Assembly (NCBI GenBank): GCA_963978905.1 | Contig: OZ022256.1 | Coordinates: 51,074,001 to 51,138,000 of the forward strand | Direction of reading: 5' to 3' | Source: Trichostrongylus colubriformis | Taxonomy: Eukaryota > Nematoda > Chromadorea > Rhabditida > Trichostrongylidae | DNA length: 64,000 nt | In this document: one piece after another, positions 18,727-31,460 of the stretch | Layout of the letters: every line of letters begins with the position of its first letter | Position numbering within the stretch: position 1 is the stretch's first letter | Notes under the pieces: model-generated | The model's database searches: none | Told to the model about the DNA's origin: nothing | Seen by the model: only the letters and a program-made list of their open reading frames with translations | Position numbers and translations under genes: made by a program

Positions 18727-19970
18727 TTAGGTTGGACGGGAAGTTCTGGGACACCTTGTGAGAAAAATTCAATTTATTTTAATTTTATTCACATGTAACT
18801 TCAGTCACCAAAGTATGCACCATCGTGATCTACAATGTACTGCCAACGCTCAGGAAGATCGTAGATACCCTTCCGGTAGAATTCGGGAGACTTCTGGTCA
18901 AAGAAGTTCTGGAGCCCGCTCTTGAGATCGTCGTCATCTTTGAACTGTCGCCCGTCAAGGAAGTGGCTCAACGACCGGAATAGGTGGTAGTCAGTTGGGG
19001 ACATGTCCGGGGAATATGGTGGGTGGGGAAGCGTCGTCCAGCCGAGGTCCAGAATCTTCTGGCGCGTCAACGTTGCCACATGTGGACGTGCATTGTCGTG
19101 GAGAAAGAAGACTCGGTCCATTTTTCCTCGAAGTTTCGACGCCACCGTGTCAAGCTGCTTGCAGTAGAGATCCGCTGTGACCGTTGTGTTCGACGGAAGG
19201 AGCTCCCAATGTATCGCACCCATCGTGCACCACCAGACGCACAGAAGTACTTTCCTCGGGTGAAGGCCGCTCTTCGGCGTCGGAATTCCAGAGTCGCTCG
19301 GCTTCAGCCACTGACGACCGTGGTGGTAGTTAACGTAGAGCGTCCACTTTTCATCGCAAGTCACCAGGTTGTCGAGCCACGCAGTCGTCCGTTTGAACGA
19401 GAGAAGAGAAGCCGCGATATCAGACCTCAATCGGAGCTGTGCAGCGGAGAGTTGGTGTGGGATCCAGACGGGCATTTTCCAAGCGAACCCGAGCGCATGT
19501 AGGTAGTGTAGCACCGTGGAGTGGGAGGATCCGAGTCGCTCCGCGAGGCACCAGCTCGACTGACGGGGATCTTCTTCAACGGCAGCTGTCAGGGCGTCGA
19601 CATCGAAGACCGGAGGACGTCCTGAGCGTGGTTCATCTTCTAGCGTTGTCTGTCCTTCACCGAAACGCTGATACCACCGAATCACCGTAGACTTCGAAGT
19701 GGTGTTCGCACCCATCGAGTGGTTGATTCTGTCGGCCGCCAGGCGCGCAGAACTACCAAGGCGGTACTCATGAAGAATCAGCAGTCGAAGACCTTCTCGC
19801 GAAATAGGCTCAGATTCGCCGCTTGTCGAAGCCATAGTGGTGATAACCAGACTAGTGAAGAGTCCTTCACACTCCATCATATATACCCTTACCATGGACT
19901 GTCCCACAATTCTTTACAGGTTTCTACAGGAAAAAACAAAAAGTGTCCCAGAACTTCCCGTCCAACCTAA
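18727..19970 (-). mobile_element. Complete mariner element
   Basis: Perfect 28-bp terminal inverted repeats start TTAGGTTGGACGGGAAG at both ends. TA flanks both sides (18725-18726 and 19971-19972). Length is 1,244 bp with one uninterrupted transposase frame on the minus strand. All expected parts of an autonomous mariner are present, so this copy could be active or only recently silenced. Confidence 0.92.
18801..19835 (-). CDS. Mariner transposase (DD34D)
   Basis: The frame is open from 19907. I prefer the ATG at 19835 because it gives about 344 residues, the usual mariner length, starting MASTSGESEP. The N-terminal half holds two helix-turn-helix units (VIRWYQRFGEGQTTLEDEPR; GRPP linker; WIPHQL). 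The catalytic Asp residues lie in TCDEKW, HDNARPHV and SPDMSPTDYHLF, with 34 residues between the second and third, the DD34D signature. It acts in the nucleus, binding the element's ends and moving it into TA sites. No frameshift or stop is seen. The relation to cecropia or Hsmar1-like mariners is inferred from the WVPHEL-like and CDEKW-like motifs. Confidence 0.9.
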   Translation of the reverse strand: MASTSGESEPISREGLRLLILHEYRLGSSARLAADRINHSMGANTTSKSTVIRWYQRFGEGQTTLEDEPRSGRPPVFDVDALTAAVEEDPRQSSWCLAERLGSSHSTVLHYLHALGFAWKMPVWIPHQLSAAQLRLRSDIAASLLSFKRTTAWLDNLVTCDEKWTLYVNYHHGRQWLKPSDSGIPTPKSGLHPRKVLLCVWWCTMGAIHWELLPSNTTVTADLYCKQLDTVASKLRGKMDRVFFLHDNARPHVATLTRQKILDLGWTTLPHPPYSPDMSPTDYHLFRSLSHFLDGRQFKDDDDLKSGLQNFFDQKSPEFYRKGIYDLPERWQYIVDHDGAYFGD

Positions 19971-20125
19971 TATTTCTTTTGGGTCAGTTGCAAAGAACAT
20001 GGGCTCAGGGTAGCGATGGTAATTTGGAGGGGGGGGGGGGGATTCAGCAGCCTTCCACATCCCTGTGGCTTCGAAGAGGAGGGTAGCATAATCCGGTGTG
20101 GTTGAAGTCAACAGGGAAGAACTCT

Positions 20126-21054
20126 GGAAAGTAGCATGGGGTTGATGACAGCGTGCGTTGAACTTCCTTGGCCTGATGCCTGGTCCTGGTCCGAGGTTCA
20201 GGTAAGTATGAGTTGTTTGTTTGCTGTTGTTTGGAATGACTGTGTTTATTAGTGAATGAGAGTTTGCAATGCATACGTATTCGCGCGTTTAAGCACGTGT
20301 ATGGGAGCATGAAGAGGAAAGTGGGTCAAGTTACGGTATTACAGGGAGGAGTGCCTTTTATTCGTGGGGTAAGAGTATGCGAAAAGATTTGGGCATTACA
20401 GAACGCATGAGAGTGGGCTCGCAAAGTGATGGGTGAAGTGAGTGCAATGCATGAGGGGGTGGGGTAGAGGGAAGGGTCAAGGTATGTGAGGGGGAAATGC
20501 CTGCTGGGGTTAGAGATGTGCGTTATCGGAGAGACAGCAAGTGGGAATCGGGATATCGTGAAGATGTCAAGAACGGGAAGAGACGTGTCAGTGTTGGAGA
20601 ATGTGGAGGTCCAGCATCAGTTAGAGGATTTTCTGAAGAGGGGGTGGGCGAGCTTTTTTCGAGTTCAAACCGGGAGAAGAGTAACATCTGCGAAGCAAGG
20701 AGTAGCTTGGATGTAGTAGTGTGAGTGTGAGGGCACGAAGGATAGCATGTGGGTATGGGAGAGGTAAGGGGAGGACATGAGAGGGGCGGGTAGGATATAA
20801 GGGTGGGAGTGCGGTTAGTAAAAGGTTCTGTGTGAAGATGCGAGAGAGAAGCAAGACTGTGATGGGTGCATTCGGAAGGTTGAGCGCTTGTCGAGGTTTT
20901 CTTCTATAGGAAACGTAGAACAGGTCATATTTGCCATTGCCAAAAAAGGGTGAGGAAAGTTTGTAGTTGTCCGGTTTCCAGTAATTTTAAGAATTTCGAG
21001 AGTTTTGCGTTCCTAGCCGTTTTGGGGAAAATAAGGGAGTGGAGAGGGGTGTAT
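20126..21054. other. No gene recognised
   Basis: Purine-rich, GGGTGAGG-like sequence with short open frames on both strands and no convincing splice-signal pairs or motifs. Confidence 0.4.
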
Positions 21055-21200
21055 GTCGTTTGGCGCGGCCCTTGCAGCTAATTTGCCAATGGGGCGCATG
21101 AGCCGTCTGGACTCTCTCAGATTTGCCTAAGCCTTTTTAGGGGAGGAGCTTTGGCAGTGCCCCATTGGCAAATTAGCTCCAAGGGGCCGCGCCAAACGAC
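21055..21200. mobile_element. 146-bp inverted-repeat MITE
   Basis: The left end reads GTCGTTTGGCGCGGCCCTTG and continues to GCTAATTTGCCAATGGGGC. The right end is its complement with two small differences. Arms are about 40 bp around a 65-bp centre. Target duplication is not clear. No coding potential. Confidence 0.65.
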
Positions 21201-21799
21201 CGTCTCCCAGTGGAGAGGAATTCACTGGAACTATCTACTGAACTAATATTTCCTACTGGTTTTGCATAGGATAACAGAGAATACACGCGGGGAACCGTGT
21301 GAAAACTTTTTTAACAGTAAGGGAGTTAACAGTAAGGGAGTTAAGTTCCTCGACAAGTTGCTCGACCTTGAATGTGTCTGTATGCGAGAATGTGTGCTGT
21401 ACGCATGGACAAAGTGGTGCAAGCGACATTTCGCCACTTCGCACTTAAGAGCTAATTGCTAATTTTGAACTAATTATGTTGAAATTTATCCCCAGACTTC
21501 TTTATCAATCGGCGTTATTGTGGAAGATCAATGGAGTTAGGGGGAAAAATAACAAATGTTTGCAGTAAGAGCTTAGAAGATGGGAGGATTCTTTACTTTT
21601 GCAAACGTCCTCAGAATCCCGTTTTGAGTTTGAAAGAAAACCGCATCGCTTTGATTATAATTGCGCTTCCGTTAGAAATGGAAAAAATCGAAAATTTGTA
21701 AAAATGTCGTTCGCACCACTTTGTACCCATCCAAAAGTGATGAGGAAAATGTGTGCATACGCGCGATTACGTCCAAGAGTAGGAGATTAGTGTGTTGTG

Positions 21800-21965
21800 C
21801 GTCGAATGTATTGTGGGCTGTATTTGGAAACGTCCGATGGGTTGTGTTGTGTGTGCCCATGTTCTATGTGTGTTGCGTGTGTGTATGTTCGTGTGTGGGT
21901 GCCAGCGGCATGTGTGTGTCATGTGTGTCTGTGATGGTGTGATGGTGTATTTGATGTGGTGCATG
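21800..21965. repeat. GT-rich low-complexity tract
   Basis: The plus strand is dominated by TGTGTG, GTGTGT and interspersed ATG/GCG triplets. Open frames here on both strands are composition artefacts. Confidence 0.6.
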
Positions 21966-22099
21966 TGTGCCTGTTTGCATTGTCGTTGCGTTGTTATATA
22001 TTTTCTGTTTTTTTTTTGTTCTATAGTTTTAACAATTCTTTTGTTAATAAAGTTTATTCACAATACAAGTGTTACAATAATAATCACAAAGCAATTTTA

Positions 22100-25000
22100 C
22101 TCACCCTAAGTTCCCATGCCCCGCCCCTTCCCCCCACGGACGCGCACGCGCGTTATCTTCGGTGTCCCACCGATGGGGTCGACTCGTCGAACCCTTCGAG
22201 GCCCACAGATCGACGGGCCTTGGTGTGCCAAAATGTTTCCTCTGGCGATGACTGTCCCCAGTGTATCCAAGACGCCCATCGACGTGTGCTCACGTCAGGT
22301 GTGTCCCCTGGCCAGCCGTTCCGAGAAGAAACACCAAATATGACCCAGAGAGGTGGAGTATTGATCCATGGAAAGCGGTAGCCAGAATCCTTGTGCCTGC
22401 TGGACTGACGCATTTTCGTGCTGATTTTTTTGCGAATGCGCCAATAGATAAATCGATATCGGTCTCTCAACCTGCCGTGGAAAAAAGATCGAAACTTCTC
22501 GCTTTCTATGCAGCCAATAAACAATGCTTGATGTGAACCTTGGCTAATTTAGCGGTGCTCAAACCAGCGAGATATCTGTGATGAGATATCAATGGCTGTT
22601 CTTAGAAATCGTGATCAGCTGTGATCCATGTGCAACAGAAAGTCAGGGAATTTCGAGCGATCGGATGAAAATTAAAGTCACTGTTTTGGACATCCCTCTA
22701 TCATAGCTCAAACATCTCCTTCACTCAAAAACAGTCTTTTACCAGGAATACTGCATGCAGAGCAATGGAAAATGTCATGGAAAACAGCCAGCTTCTTCAC
22801 TTCCTTTTATGTTGTGGTAACTGAGTTTTCTACCTCCATGCGAAAGCGAATGGTTTAAACCTAGATAATCATCAAAACCGGGAATTCTTCAAAAAATACA
22901 TCCCATTCCCCCCCCCCTTCCCGTCCCATCACCCTCCAAAAAAAAGGTCGTGAGTCGGAAATTATCATACTGCCCCCAATTTTTTTTAAACCACCCAATT
23001 GCCTAAATCGCTAAAAAAGCAAATTTTCGGGGCTCTTCGCTAATTTTTTCCCCAGGATCCACACCCTCCCCTTTTCAACCAAAATAAGACCCCCTTGTTG
23101 TTAAACTCTTGCTAGGCCGTATTTGAACGCTCTCTATCCAGAATGCTTAGCAGTGTGCTCGAGCTAATTCAGGACGTCTGCATTCGAGATGGAGGACTTT
23201 TAATTGCGAATCTGGCCTCGAATCGACTCTCAGCCTCCGATTGCCCGAGGATACTGCCGAGTTCCTCACGATATCGGGCTCCATCAGTTCTTCTGCCACG
23301 CGTATGATTCCACTGCAGCGGGTATTTCTGGAATTCAGATGAAACCACAGGAAATAATCACGACTCACAAGCTCCTAGAAACACATTTTTTTGGAAAAAG
23401 TTGCCATCAGTCTCTGTCATAGGTATGAGTATAGGAACTTTTGATAGCTCAGTTAGCCCGTACACCCAACCCATCTCCATTTTTACACACTTCTATTTGC
23501 CATCTATGTGGTGGGTGATTGGCTTAAGAGAATCCCAAAAATTATTGTGCCAGAAATTTCCAAAGAATACTAGTTTGAGAGAATCTCATGAAATATTGTG
23601 CCAGAAAATTCGAAAAAATTTAGCTTGGGAGAATCTCAAAAATTCTATGTGCTTGATTTCGGTTTTCAGTGAAACACAAAGAGATGTCTGGAAAGAATTT
23701 TCACTCTCTTATTTGCGCAATATTACAAACCATGTAACCTTGTACGTTATCAGAAATCACCTGACTAAAATAGGACAAGCGGATTCAAACGCAATGTTGT
23801 GCATCTCTCGTCAAAAAAGTGTTTAGCCAGCTACTGAAAGTGCTCTAAACTGCTGAAGGCAATATCACTCAGTAGCCATGTGCCGTTAGAAGGTCGCTCA
23901 ACCCCAAAAAATTCCCAATCTCGCTATCGCTGACAGCGTCCCAGAACTTGCCAGTTGTTCGCCTGAAATTGAGCTAAAGAAGGCGAAGAAACAGTCGAAA
24001 GGTGTCAACCGCATCTCGAAAAATTGCATAAAACGCCAATCCCTTACAAATGGTTGGAAAGGAGTGAAAGGCCTTTTGGTAACTTTGAAAAGGACACTAA
24101 CGCGTGCCTATACCTCAACAAGCCCTGCAATGAGAGAATGTTACAGAAAACATAAAAAAAAACGCTCTCCGAAAACGACGCTAACCGGGAATTCTGGCAT
24201 GAGCTATCCATAGACGAAAAAATCGACTGCATGTGCATGATCAGCAGCAGTGTGCTTTTTCTGGTTGGAGCTAATGGGACATTAAGCGCGTATAAAGCAA
24301 ATGAGTGTTCAGAAAAGACAAAGGGGCCACGTATTGTGTGAGACGCCTCAAAACCATCAAAACTCCGCAGAAATGAATCGAAGAAGCCCGCCACAAAACC
24401 TACGGCAAGTTGGCAAACATACCCAATCCCTGGTCTCAGTTGGCAACCCAGCTGTCTTTGGATCCGCCGAGGACTTACTACTTTACTGGTTGCTTTGAAG
24501 CTGAACTACAATGAAAATGCCTATTCACACAAACGACAAAACGGTAGGAGCAATCTATTTTTCAACTATTTGTTTTATTATTTCCTAGGCGGGGAAATAC
24601 ATTATTCCATTAGTTTCGGCGGGTACCTACGTCTAGCTCCTGATCTTGAAAAGCCAGAACGCAAATTCAGTACCCCCAGTGCTAGAAATCCAGATCAAGC
24701 CAAGCTTAGTGTGTAGCGCCATGTTAGACTCTCAGTTTCCAGCCAGTGATGATGCGTAGCACAATTTCCATTTGCAGATTGCTCTGCAAGACCCCAGGGA
24801 ACATGAATTTTCCGAATGCGTTGAGAGTCTAAAGATCTGACGAGAAGAATCAAAAGCAGAGACTCCACAAGCGCATTTATTAACCACGAGTATAGGAAAA
24901 AAGGAAAAGTGCGAGTCTCTGTTACTTTTGCAAGGAATGCCTGTATAGCGTAGCCCAGGTCTGCAGTCAAAAATCGTCAAAAAAAATCGATAAAAATCAT

Positions 25001-27888
25001 TTCGTTGAGACCCTGTTGAAGCAAGAATGCCTGGCAAATACAATCAGCATTAACCGTGGCTCAGGAAGGAAACGGAAGGGATACCTATATCACGATACTG
25101 ATGGTGACAGAGAGGTCTCTTGGAAGCTGGGGGATGTGTGAAGACAAAGCAGTCAAAAAGTCAGAGATTCTGCCGTTCGGCTCCTCTTTCATCCCACATT
25201 CCCAAAAAAGGCGTTGAGAAATAACAAGTGCCTCCATGGCCTATTTTCTTACAACAATTCCTTTTCGTGCTGAGTGACAAAAACTGCTTCGAACGTTCCA
25301 TACCAGCAGCTTGGAATAAGTCTGAACTGGGTGAGCAGGTTCTGGAGTATTGAGTGGCAGGAAAATCTGCGACATTTTTATAGCCTTTTCATACAATCTG
25401 TTAAGCCAAAAATTAGCCCTGACTTTGAAAAAACTGTTTTGTTCTTATGTTTACTCATATTAATACTTAGATTTTTTCAAAAGATGACCCTATCCGAACG
25501 CATCCAACGACACGAACCCTCCCATTCCAAGGTCGGTTTTATTGGTACTGGTATACTTAAGCAGTTCCCTGAAAAAGTAAAAAGAAAAAAAAGTTAAGTT
25601 GATCGGTTTTCGTAGACTTGCCCTCTTGGTTATCGATTCACCAAAGTTTTTCGATGACCACCTGATTGTCTCAAAAAAACTGAAAACAAGTGGGGCTTCA
25701 GAATTCTTCGCAGACTTTCTTTCCTAGACGACACCCTCTTCTTCCAACCAAATTTCTTCAACCCTCCCCCCCCCCCCCCCTCCCCCCCTTAATGGATTTC
25801 TTGAAGCTTCCTTACCAAAGGATGGCTATCACGATCTCCTCCTAAGCGCTGGAGCCTAGGCGGCACTCGCGCGAAGAAAGGATACTGAGATTTATTGCAA
25901 GAAATCTTCGCCTTCAGCGTGCCCCTTTATAATCATCCACACAAATTTATAGAAATTGCCCAAAAAAACTGGAAAAATGTCGCAGAATTTTCCTACAACC
26001 TAACATGTAGCTTATCACAAAAACAGGAACGAAATCAAGCACAGATAAATGAATCAGAAGTTACTAACTCAAAGCTACCACAGAAAACGTGACGACAATT
26101 TTTTTCAAAAAAAGCAGCATGTGTTCTAGGCAACTCAGAAGCTCGTGATTATTTCCTGTGTTTCGACTGAATTCGAGAAAACTCACTGCTATCGAAGCAT
26201 GCGGATGACTAAAGAATTGGAGAGGAGCGATGTGGCGAGCAGCTCGGCAACGTCGTCGAGAAATCGATGCTGAGAGATCAGTGCGGTGCCAGATCAGCAA
26301 CGAAGACCCTCCGTCCCAAAGTCGATGTTCTGGAGTAATTCGAGCACCATTGCTGCAGGATTATGCACAGAAAGCGTCCAAACCACTCGCTTCCGCTGCT
26401 TTTTCTGTACAGAAGTGGTCCACTCAATCTCCACAACTCTCGGAATTGACGAGAGCCCCATAAAAAGTCTAAGAAGTAAAGGAAGTGACTGCTTTCCATA
26501 AGGTTTTCCATTGCTTTGCATGAAATATTCTTGGTAGAACATTGTCCTTGAGACGAATGTGATGTTCAAAGTATGGTAGCAGGAATCCCAAGTCAGCAAC
26601 TTGCTTCCCATCCATCTCGTCGAAGTGTCTCGAGCTCCTGGCGCACATAAACCACAGCTTCACCCTTTACTGATTGACGAACGAAACAAGTTTGAAAGTT
26701 GATGACAGCGCACAGCGTGGTTCGGACTGGGGGCGAGACCAAATTTCGCGTATTTGAGGGGAGAGCCCGAACTTGTAGCTGGCCGAGAGTGGGTTTGTAA
26801 TTGGGAGAATAGGAAATGGGACATACCGTGATAAGACTGATTTCGGGCACACATTTTTCAAGATTTTGATTTGCAGCAAGAGCATCCCATCCCGAGAGGA
26901 AAGAAGAGTCGAAAAGAAAGGAAAAGGAAGTCATTCGATGCGGGAATTGTTCAACAATAATAACTCTTTCCGAAGGGGATCACCCTGATGCTCCCAATTT
27001 GCTTGACCACGCTGTACACTGAGTATCATCAAAATTTCTGAGAACAACCAGTGATATCTCATCACCAACCGCTGGCCGTACTGCCAAGCTCAGCTAGAGT
27101 TCACATTAGCCGTCATTTGATGCCTGCACGAAAGACGAAAAGGTTTGATCCCTTCCTTCTGGACAGACTGGGAGATCAATATCGGTGTTTTTAGCTAGGG
27201 TCAAGCATTGCATCGAAGGGAATTTTTGAAAATCACAAGCCCGCCCGTCCCCTAATATACTCTCACCGTAGGATCGTCCCCCCCCCCCAAACTCTTCGGT
27301 AAGGGAGTTGTTGGTATACAAAAAGTTGTCCCCAATCAATCAAAATATGACTGTATATGAATTGATGAAAGATCTTTTTTCAGACCACCCCACCGCTTCC
27401 AAACTCACTAGAAGGGTAAATATTTAGAGACTTCAAACAAGTTCCCTTAATGAAAGACCCTCTTTTTGAAACGAAAACGCCCCTCCCATCCTGAGGACTC
27501 CCCAACCCATGCTTGACCCTGCCAACTCGCAAAAACTAAGCACGAAAATAGGTTAGTCCAGCAGACACAAGAAGTCTAGCTACCGCCTTTCACAGTGCAA
27601 GACTCCCTCTCTGGATCCTGTCGCGTGTTCCTTCCCGAAACGACTGACCAGGGGACACCCCTGACGTGAGCACCACCCGTCGGTGGGACGTCTTGGCCAC
27701 GCTGAGGACAGTGCATGCCAAAAGAAACCTCTGGCACATCAAGGCACGCCGGGCTGCGGACCTCGATGGCTCCGACGAGTCGACCCCACCGGTGGGAGAC
27801 ACAATGCGTGGGATTCGATTTGGAAGGGATTAAATTCTTAGAAGGTACATGCCCTTCTGCCCTGAGAGGCCTGAAAACTTAGGGTGAG
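22100..27888. mobile_element. 5.8-kb decayed inverted-repeat unit
   Basis: The outer ends are inverted: CTCACCCTAAGTTCCCATGCC at 22100 matches the complement of the sequence ending at 27888. The similarity continues through a 270-bp block with GGTCGACTCGTCG (22170 and, inverted, 27775). Further inverted pairs lie inward: about 22700-22830 with 26470-26600, and 23190-23420 with 26080-26310. The axis is near 25.0 kb. The centre has many stops on both strands and no recognisable transposase. A foldback-type or long-TIR transposon (or two inverted copies of one element) is likely; the family cannot be named. Confidence 0.55.
23526..23645. repeat. Short tandem array in the left arm
   Basis: A unit near AGAGAATCTCA ... 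ATTGTGCCAGAAA is repeated at about 23527, 23577 and 23629, a period of 50-52 bases. It lies inside the 22.1-27.9 kb inverted unit and was not seen on the other arm. Confidence 0.55.
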
Positions 27889-30800
27889 CAACACAACAAC
27901 AACAGGAAACAAAACAACAGCGAAATAATAGAGGGTGGCTGACAAGTGTGGGTGCCTGGTACCTCTTAATCCCTCATCACCTTTTACTTCTTAGTACCCT
28001 CCTCAAAAAAAGTCCCGAAAATTTTGAGGAAAGTTGAAAATAATGGCGACCCCATCCTAGAACGAAGGCAAATTGCTTTCTGAACCCATATAGATGACAA
28101 ATATCCAGGAAACCCGGAAATGATTTATTAGCCTTACCAATCCTATTACACACCTTCCCTTACCCCTAAGGTCTTTGTGTGGAAGCAAAAGTAAACATTA
28201 TACAGATAAAAAGGCCAAGTGTTCTAAATCCCATCCGATTTGAACCCCAACAGGCACAAGAAAATAAACAACTGAAAAGGTAAATGTTTCTGTTGGAGCG
28301 AATTCCCCAATACTTCGGTGCGTACTGGGAGCCAGGGACTGACTGTCGAAAAACCAGCCCCGATCCTTTCGAAATATGGCTGACTACTAGTGTTCCGAAC
28401 CCAAGAACAAAGTTAGGGAATAAGAAGCACGACAAACGATAATAGCCGAAAAATGAGTAAAAAAATCCCTTGCAAAATCGATTCCCATCAAAACACCGGA
28501 TACCCCTTGCCCAAAGACTACAAGGGAGCCTAAAGGGCACAGACACTTCAACCCCCTCCCCATGGGCACCCACACATATGTACAGCACACCCAGAAAAAC
28601 AAGGAGACGTGCGGCGATGACGGCGTGGTGGTCAGGAGCGTCCACGGCAGCTGCAAAAAGCAGGCAATTAGTCCTGGCACTCTAAAAATGAGAAAATCAA
28701 AAGAACATACCTTTTGTTGTCGTCGGCTTGCTCGTAGTGGCTGGGATCGTCGAACATGGTGAAATCTGAAACGAATGTTGCAGTAAGACGCGTGGAGCGA
28801 TGGGTATAGGACTATGGTCGGAGTAGTTCATTAATTGTGTAGGGTACATGCTTTTTCTAAATTCTTAAGGGTTTCCTTTTCGATTGTTTTTTGGAGCAGG
28901 CGGCTTCCCTCCTCAGTATCCGCAGCAGCTATCTAACACATCCCACACCATCCAACAGCCAATCGGGGGGTGACTTTTGAATCAAGGGGTTTCGGCACAT
29001 GAATACTCCTCAGACCACCAGTTCCCAGGAGGGGAGCGAATCGAGTCATCGTCACAAATTTGGGAATACTCTGTTTTGTGAGAAGAATGGAATAAGAAGT
29101 TGCTGACTAATTCGAATCCATCGACAACTTACCTTCATGTTGGCTGCGGTCTTTCCGCGAGGCCAAGTTCAGGTGCGGCGGTGGCCGGTGGAAGAAGGGG
29201 ACCAGACAAGATGGCAACGATTGGTCTGGAGAGGGCAGTCGATCTGAATCAGTTAAATTGAACAGACGGAAGAGGTAAATTCAAAGTACAGGGTGATCTC
29301 CAGACGCGCCCTTGGCCCCCATCGGACCGTCTTCCCCTTGCAGCTGGTAACCTACCGGTGAGATCCAGCTGACTCCGAGTTCACGCGTGGCTGTGGCCGA
29401 CTAACGTTCGAAATCGATTCAGATGCCGACGATTGCTCTAAAGGGGCAGCCGATCTGAATCATTCGAATTGAGCTGAAGAGAAAGCACGAACTGACGTAT
29501 GTGCCTTAGTCCAGCTAGCAAAAGCTTCTCTTTATTAGAGAGAATCTGTTAATAGCTCACCTGGCACGAGCCCAGTGCCGACAACGATCCCAGCTCTCCA
29601 ACAGTCCACGATCGATACGGTCACATGACTCAGCTGATCTGTCCACTGCTTGTTGGGCTCGTTAGGCACTCTTCCTAAAAATGATCCAGGCAAGACGGAT
29701 CAATGAAATCATCCGATCCTAATCCTTAGAGCTTGTGGAACTTTTAAGGGGGGGGGGGGTAGAGGGCCGTAAAGCGCAAACTGCTCAAGTCACGTTGCTT
29801 GTCCCTGAGTAGCAATGCCTACTGTAACTTCTTTTCACATCACTTTCGATGGGGAGTCATCCACGTCTTCTGTAATCCTTGCGGGTGGCCGAAATTCTAC
29901 CTTTATTCTCACTACACTGAAATTCAATTATCTCAAGCCGCTGTCGTGCTTTCCTAGCGGTTAAGAGGACGTCACAGAGCTATTGTGGAGCGCCATCATA
30001 AACAACAGACGATTTCGACAAGAGGGACTGCGGACAGATTGGCTGTGGCGGCGTTTCTGAGTATGGTCACCACAGCCAAGGTTACTTCAGAATTCTTCAT
30101 TATGGCACTAGGAAATCCGCATATTCCATCGAGGGAGCGTGTCCTAAGCCTTTTTTCCGTCAACACCAATCTTTTTGCTGCTCGAAGCGTTGTGATATGG
30201 GCTGTTCTAAGATTAGTGGCAAAATCGAATAAGTAGAAAGAGACGGTGTCGTTGACGGCTACTGAACGGGCTGCTCCCATGGTGAATGGAAGTGGATGGT
30301 TCCAAGTCGAGTTCTTCGAAGAGTAGCGCAAAAGTAATCCGAAGAAGTTCGCATAATATGTGGGGAGGCTTGCTGTTCTTGTTGTTTGTAGGTGTCCTCA
30401 GGATGCTCTCAAATATTTCTGATTCCTCGATTTCGCCATATTTGGGAGTGCTACTTCAGCCCGTGAGAAAACAGGAATGGAAAATATGCAATACTGCGAT
30501 TCCAATTTGATTCAAGCGCCAGCTCAAGTATGGTCGCCTGAAGCGTAAATGGAGCATAAGAAAAAGGAGTCAATGTGAAGAAAACAGGGCATCATTTTCT
30601 GCAGCTCTATTTCTCACGTGATGAAAGTTCGTTGCGCAAGAAAAAAAAATCAAAGCACCCTCGAGCTCCTTGGTTCCAAACGAAATTGCCGTCCCTTTTT
30701 TGGCAACGTATAGTAAGTGGGCGACTTTACAGGATGCCTCTCCTTCATCACATTGACTAGAAAGTGATTTAAAAAACCGGGCTTAGCGTCAAGCATCCGC

Positions 30801-31455
30801 CGTTGTACCATGACTCTCCATAATATCGCGCATCGCCTGCCAATGGATGAAGAACCCGAGTCTGAAAACAGGTACAGTCTACTTCATAGGTACGGTTAAG
30901 CTGCATTCTTACTTGGTGACGCGATCACGATTAGCGAAGCTCCGCAAGGGATTCAACAGACCACTGTTGTTTTCGAAGAAGAAAAAACACGAAAAAGGAA
31001 GGAATGAAAACGAAAATGGCAAAGAAAAATGACAGACAAAAAAGAAATCGATCACCAAGGTTATCGAAAAAACGTGGGGGATTTTCGCGCCTGTTATTGA
31101 TAATACGGTGGCCCTAGCCACTGCCCGTCTTTGATTATATCGGAGATCGAATAATTATAAGATTGTATCCAAAACGGCAAATTGTGGCATCACCAGTAGG
31201 CATCAGGCAACCGGGTGCTGGTTCACACAGCTCACTTCTCAACACCACCGTTCACCTCACAAGCGTTGGAGGTTCACTTTATTGACTCGCGACTATAGCA
31301 ATCAACCGCTCAACTTCGGTGGCGCAAAGAATTTCTCGTCAACCCAACATTGTCTCTTTCGCCAAATGATCAAGTCCAGCATCAATCGAGACGGGCTCTA
31401 TATGGAGCATGGTTCCCGCGGTGGAAGAATTAACGCCTGCAAGGGTCGTTCGCCG
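27889..31455. other. Mostly unexplained intergenic sequence
   Basis: A candidate 5' exon lies at 28711-28765. Around 29215-29270 and 29400-29470 a GATCTGAATCA...AATTGA block is repeated. Several minus-strand open frames (for example 28166-28645 and 29996-30331) lack known motifs. A G run occurs near 29750. No complete gene can be assembled. Confidence 0.4.
28711..28765 (-). CDS. Candidate first coding exon
   Basis: After an acceptor-type GTTTCAG, ATG at 28757 opens MFDDPSHYEQADDNK and reaches a GTATGTT donor. The layout fits a trans-splice acceptor just ahead of a start codon, as is usual in nematodes. Downstream on the minus strand a frame containing ARLLVFLGVLYICVG could supply a membrane segment, but the junction is uncertain because more than one acceptor keeps a frame open. 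No family is recognised. Confidence 0.35.
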
Positions 31456-31460
31456 GGGAT

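Larger units (their letters stand above)
18500..20125. repeat. Diverged tandem repeat interrupted by a mariner
   Basis: A unit of about 120 bp (GAACATGGGCTCGAGGTAACG ... GTGGCTTCGAAG ...) occurs near 18505, in a more diverged form near 18625, and again near 19998 beyond the mariner. This looks like a short satellite-type array split by the insertion. A run of G lies at 20030-20041. Confidence 0.55.

Noticed and set aside
18984..19502. 172-codon plus-strand frame
   Set aside because: It is the antisense shadow of the mariner transposase.
21721..22109. Cys/Val-rich open frames
   Set aside because: They are translations of a GT-rich low-complexity tract.
28166..28645. 159-codon minus-strand frame with a signal-peptide-like stretch
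   Set aside because: It has no true ATG start, no conserved motif and no supported splice partner; mentioned only as a possible continuation of the exon at 28711.
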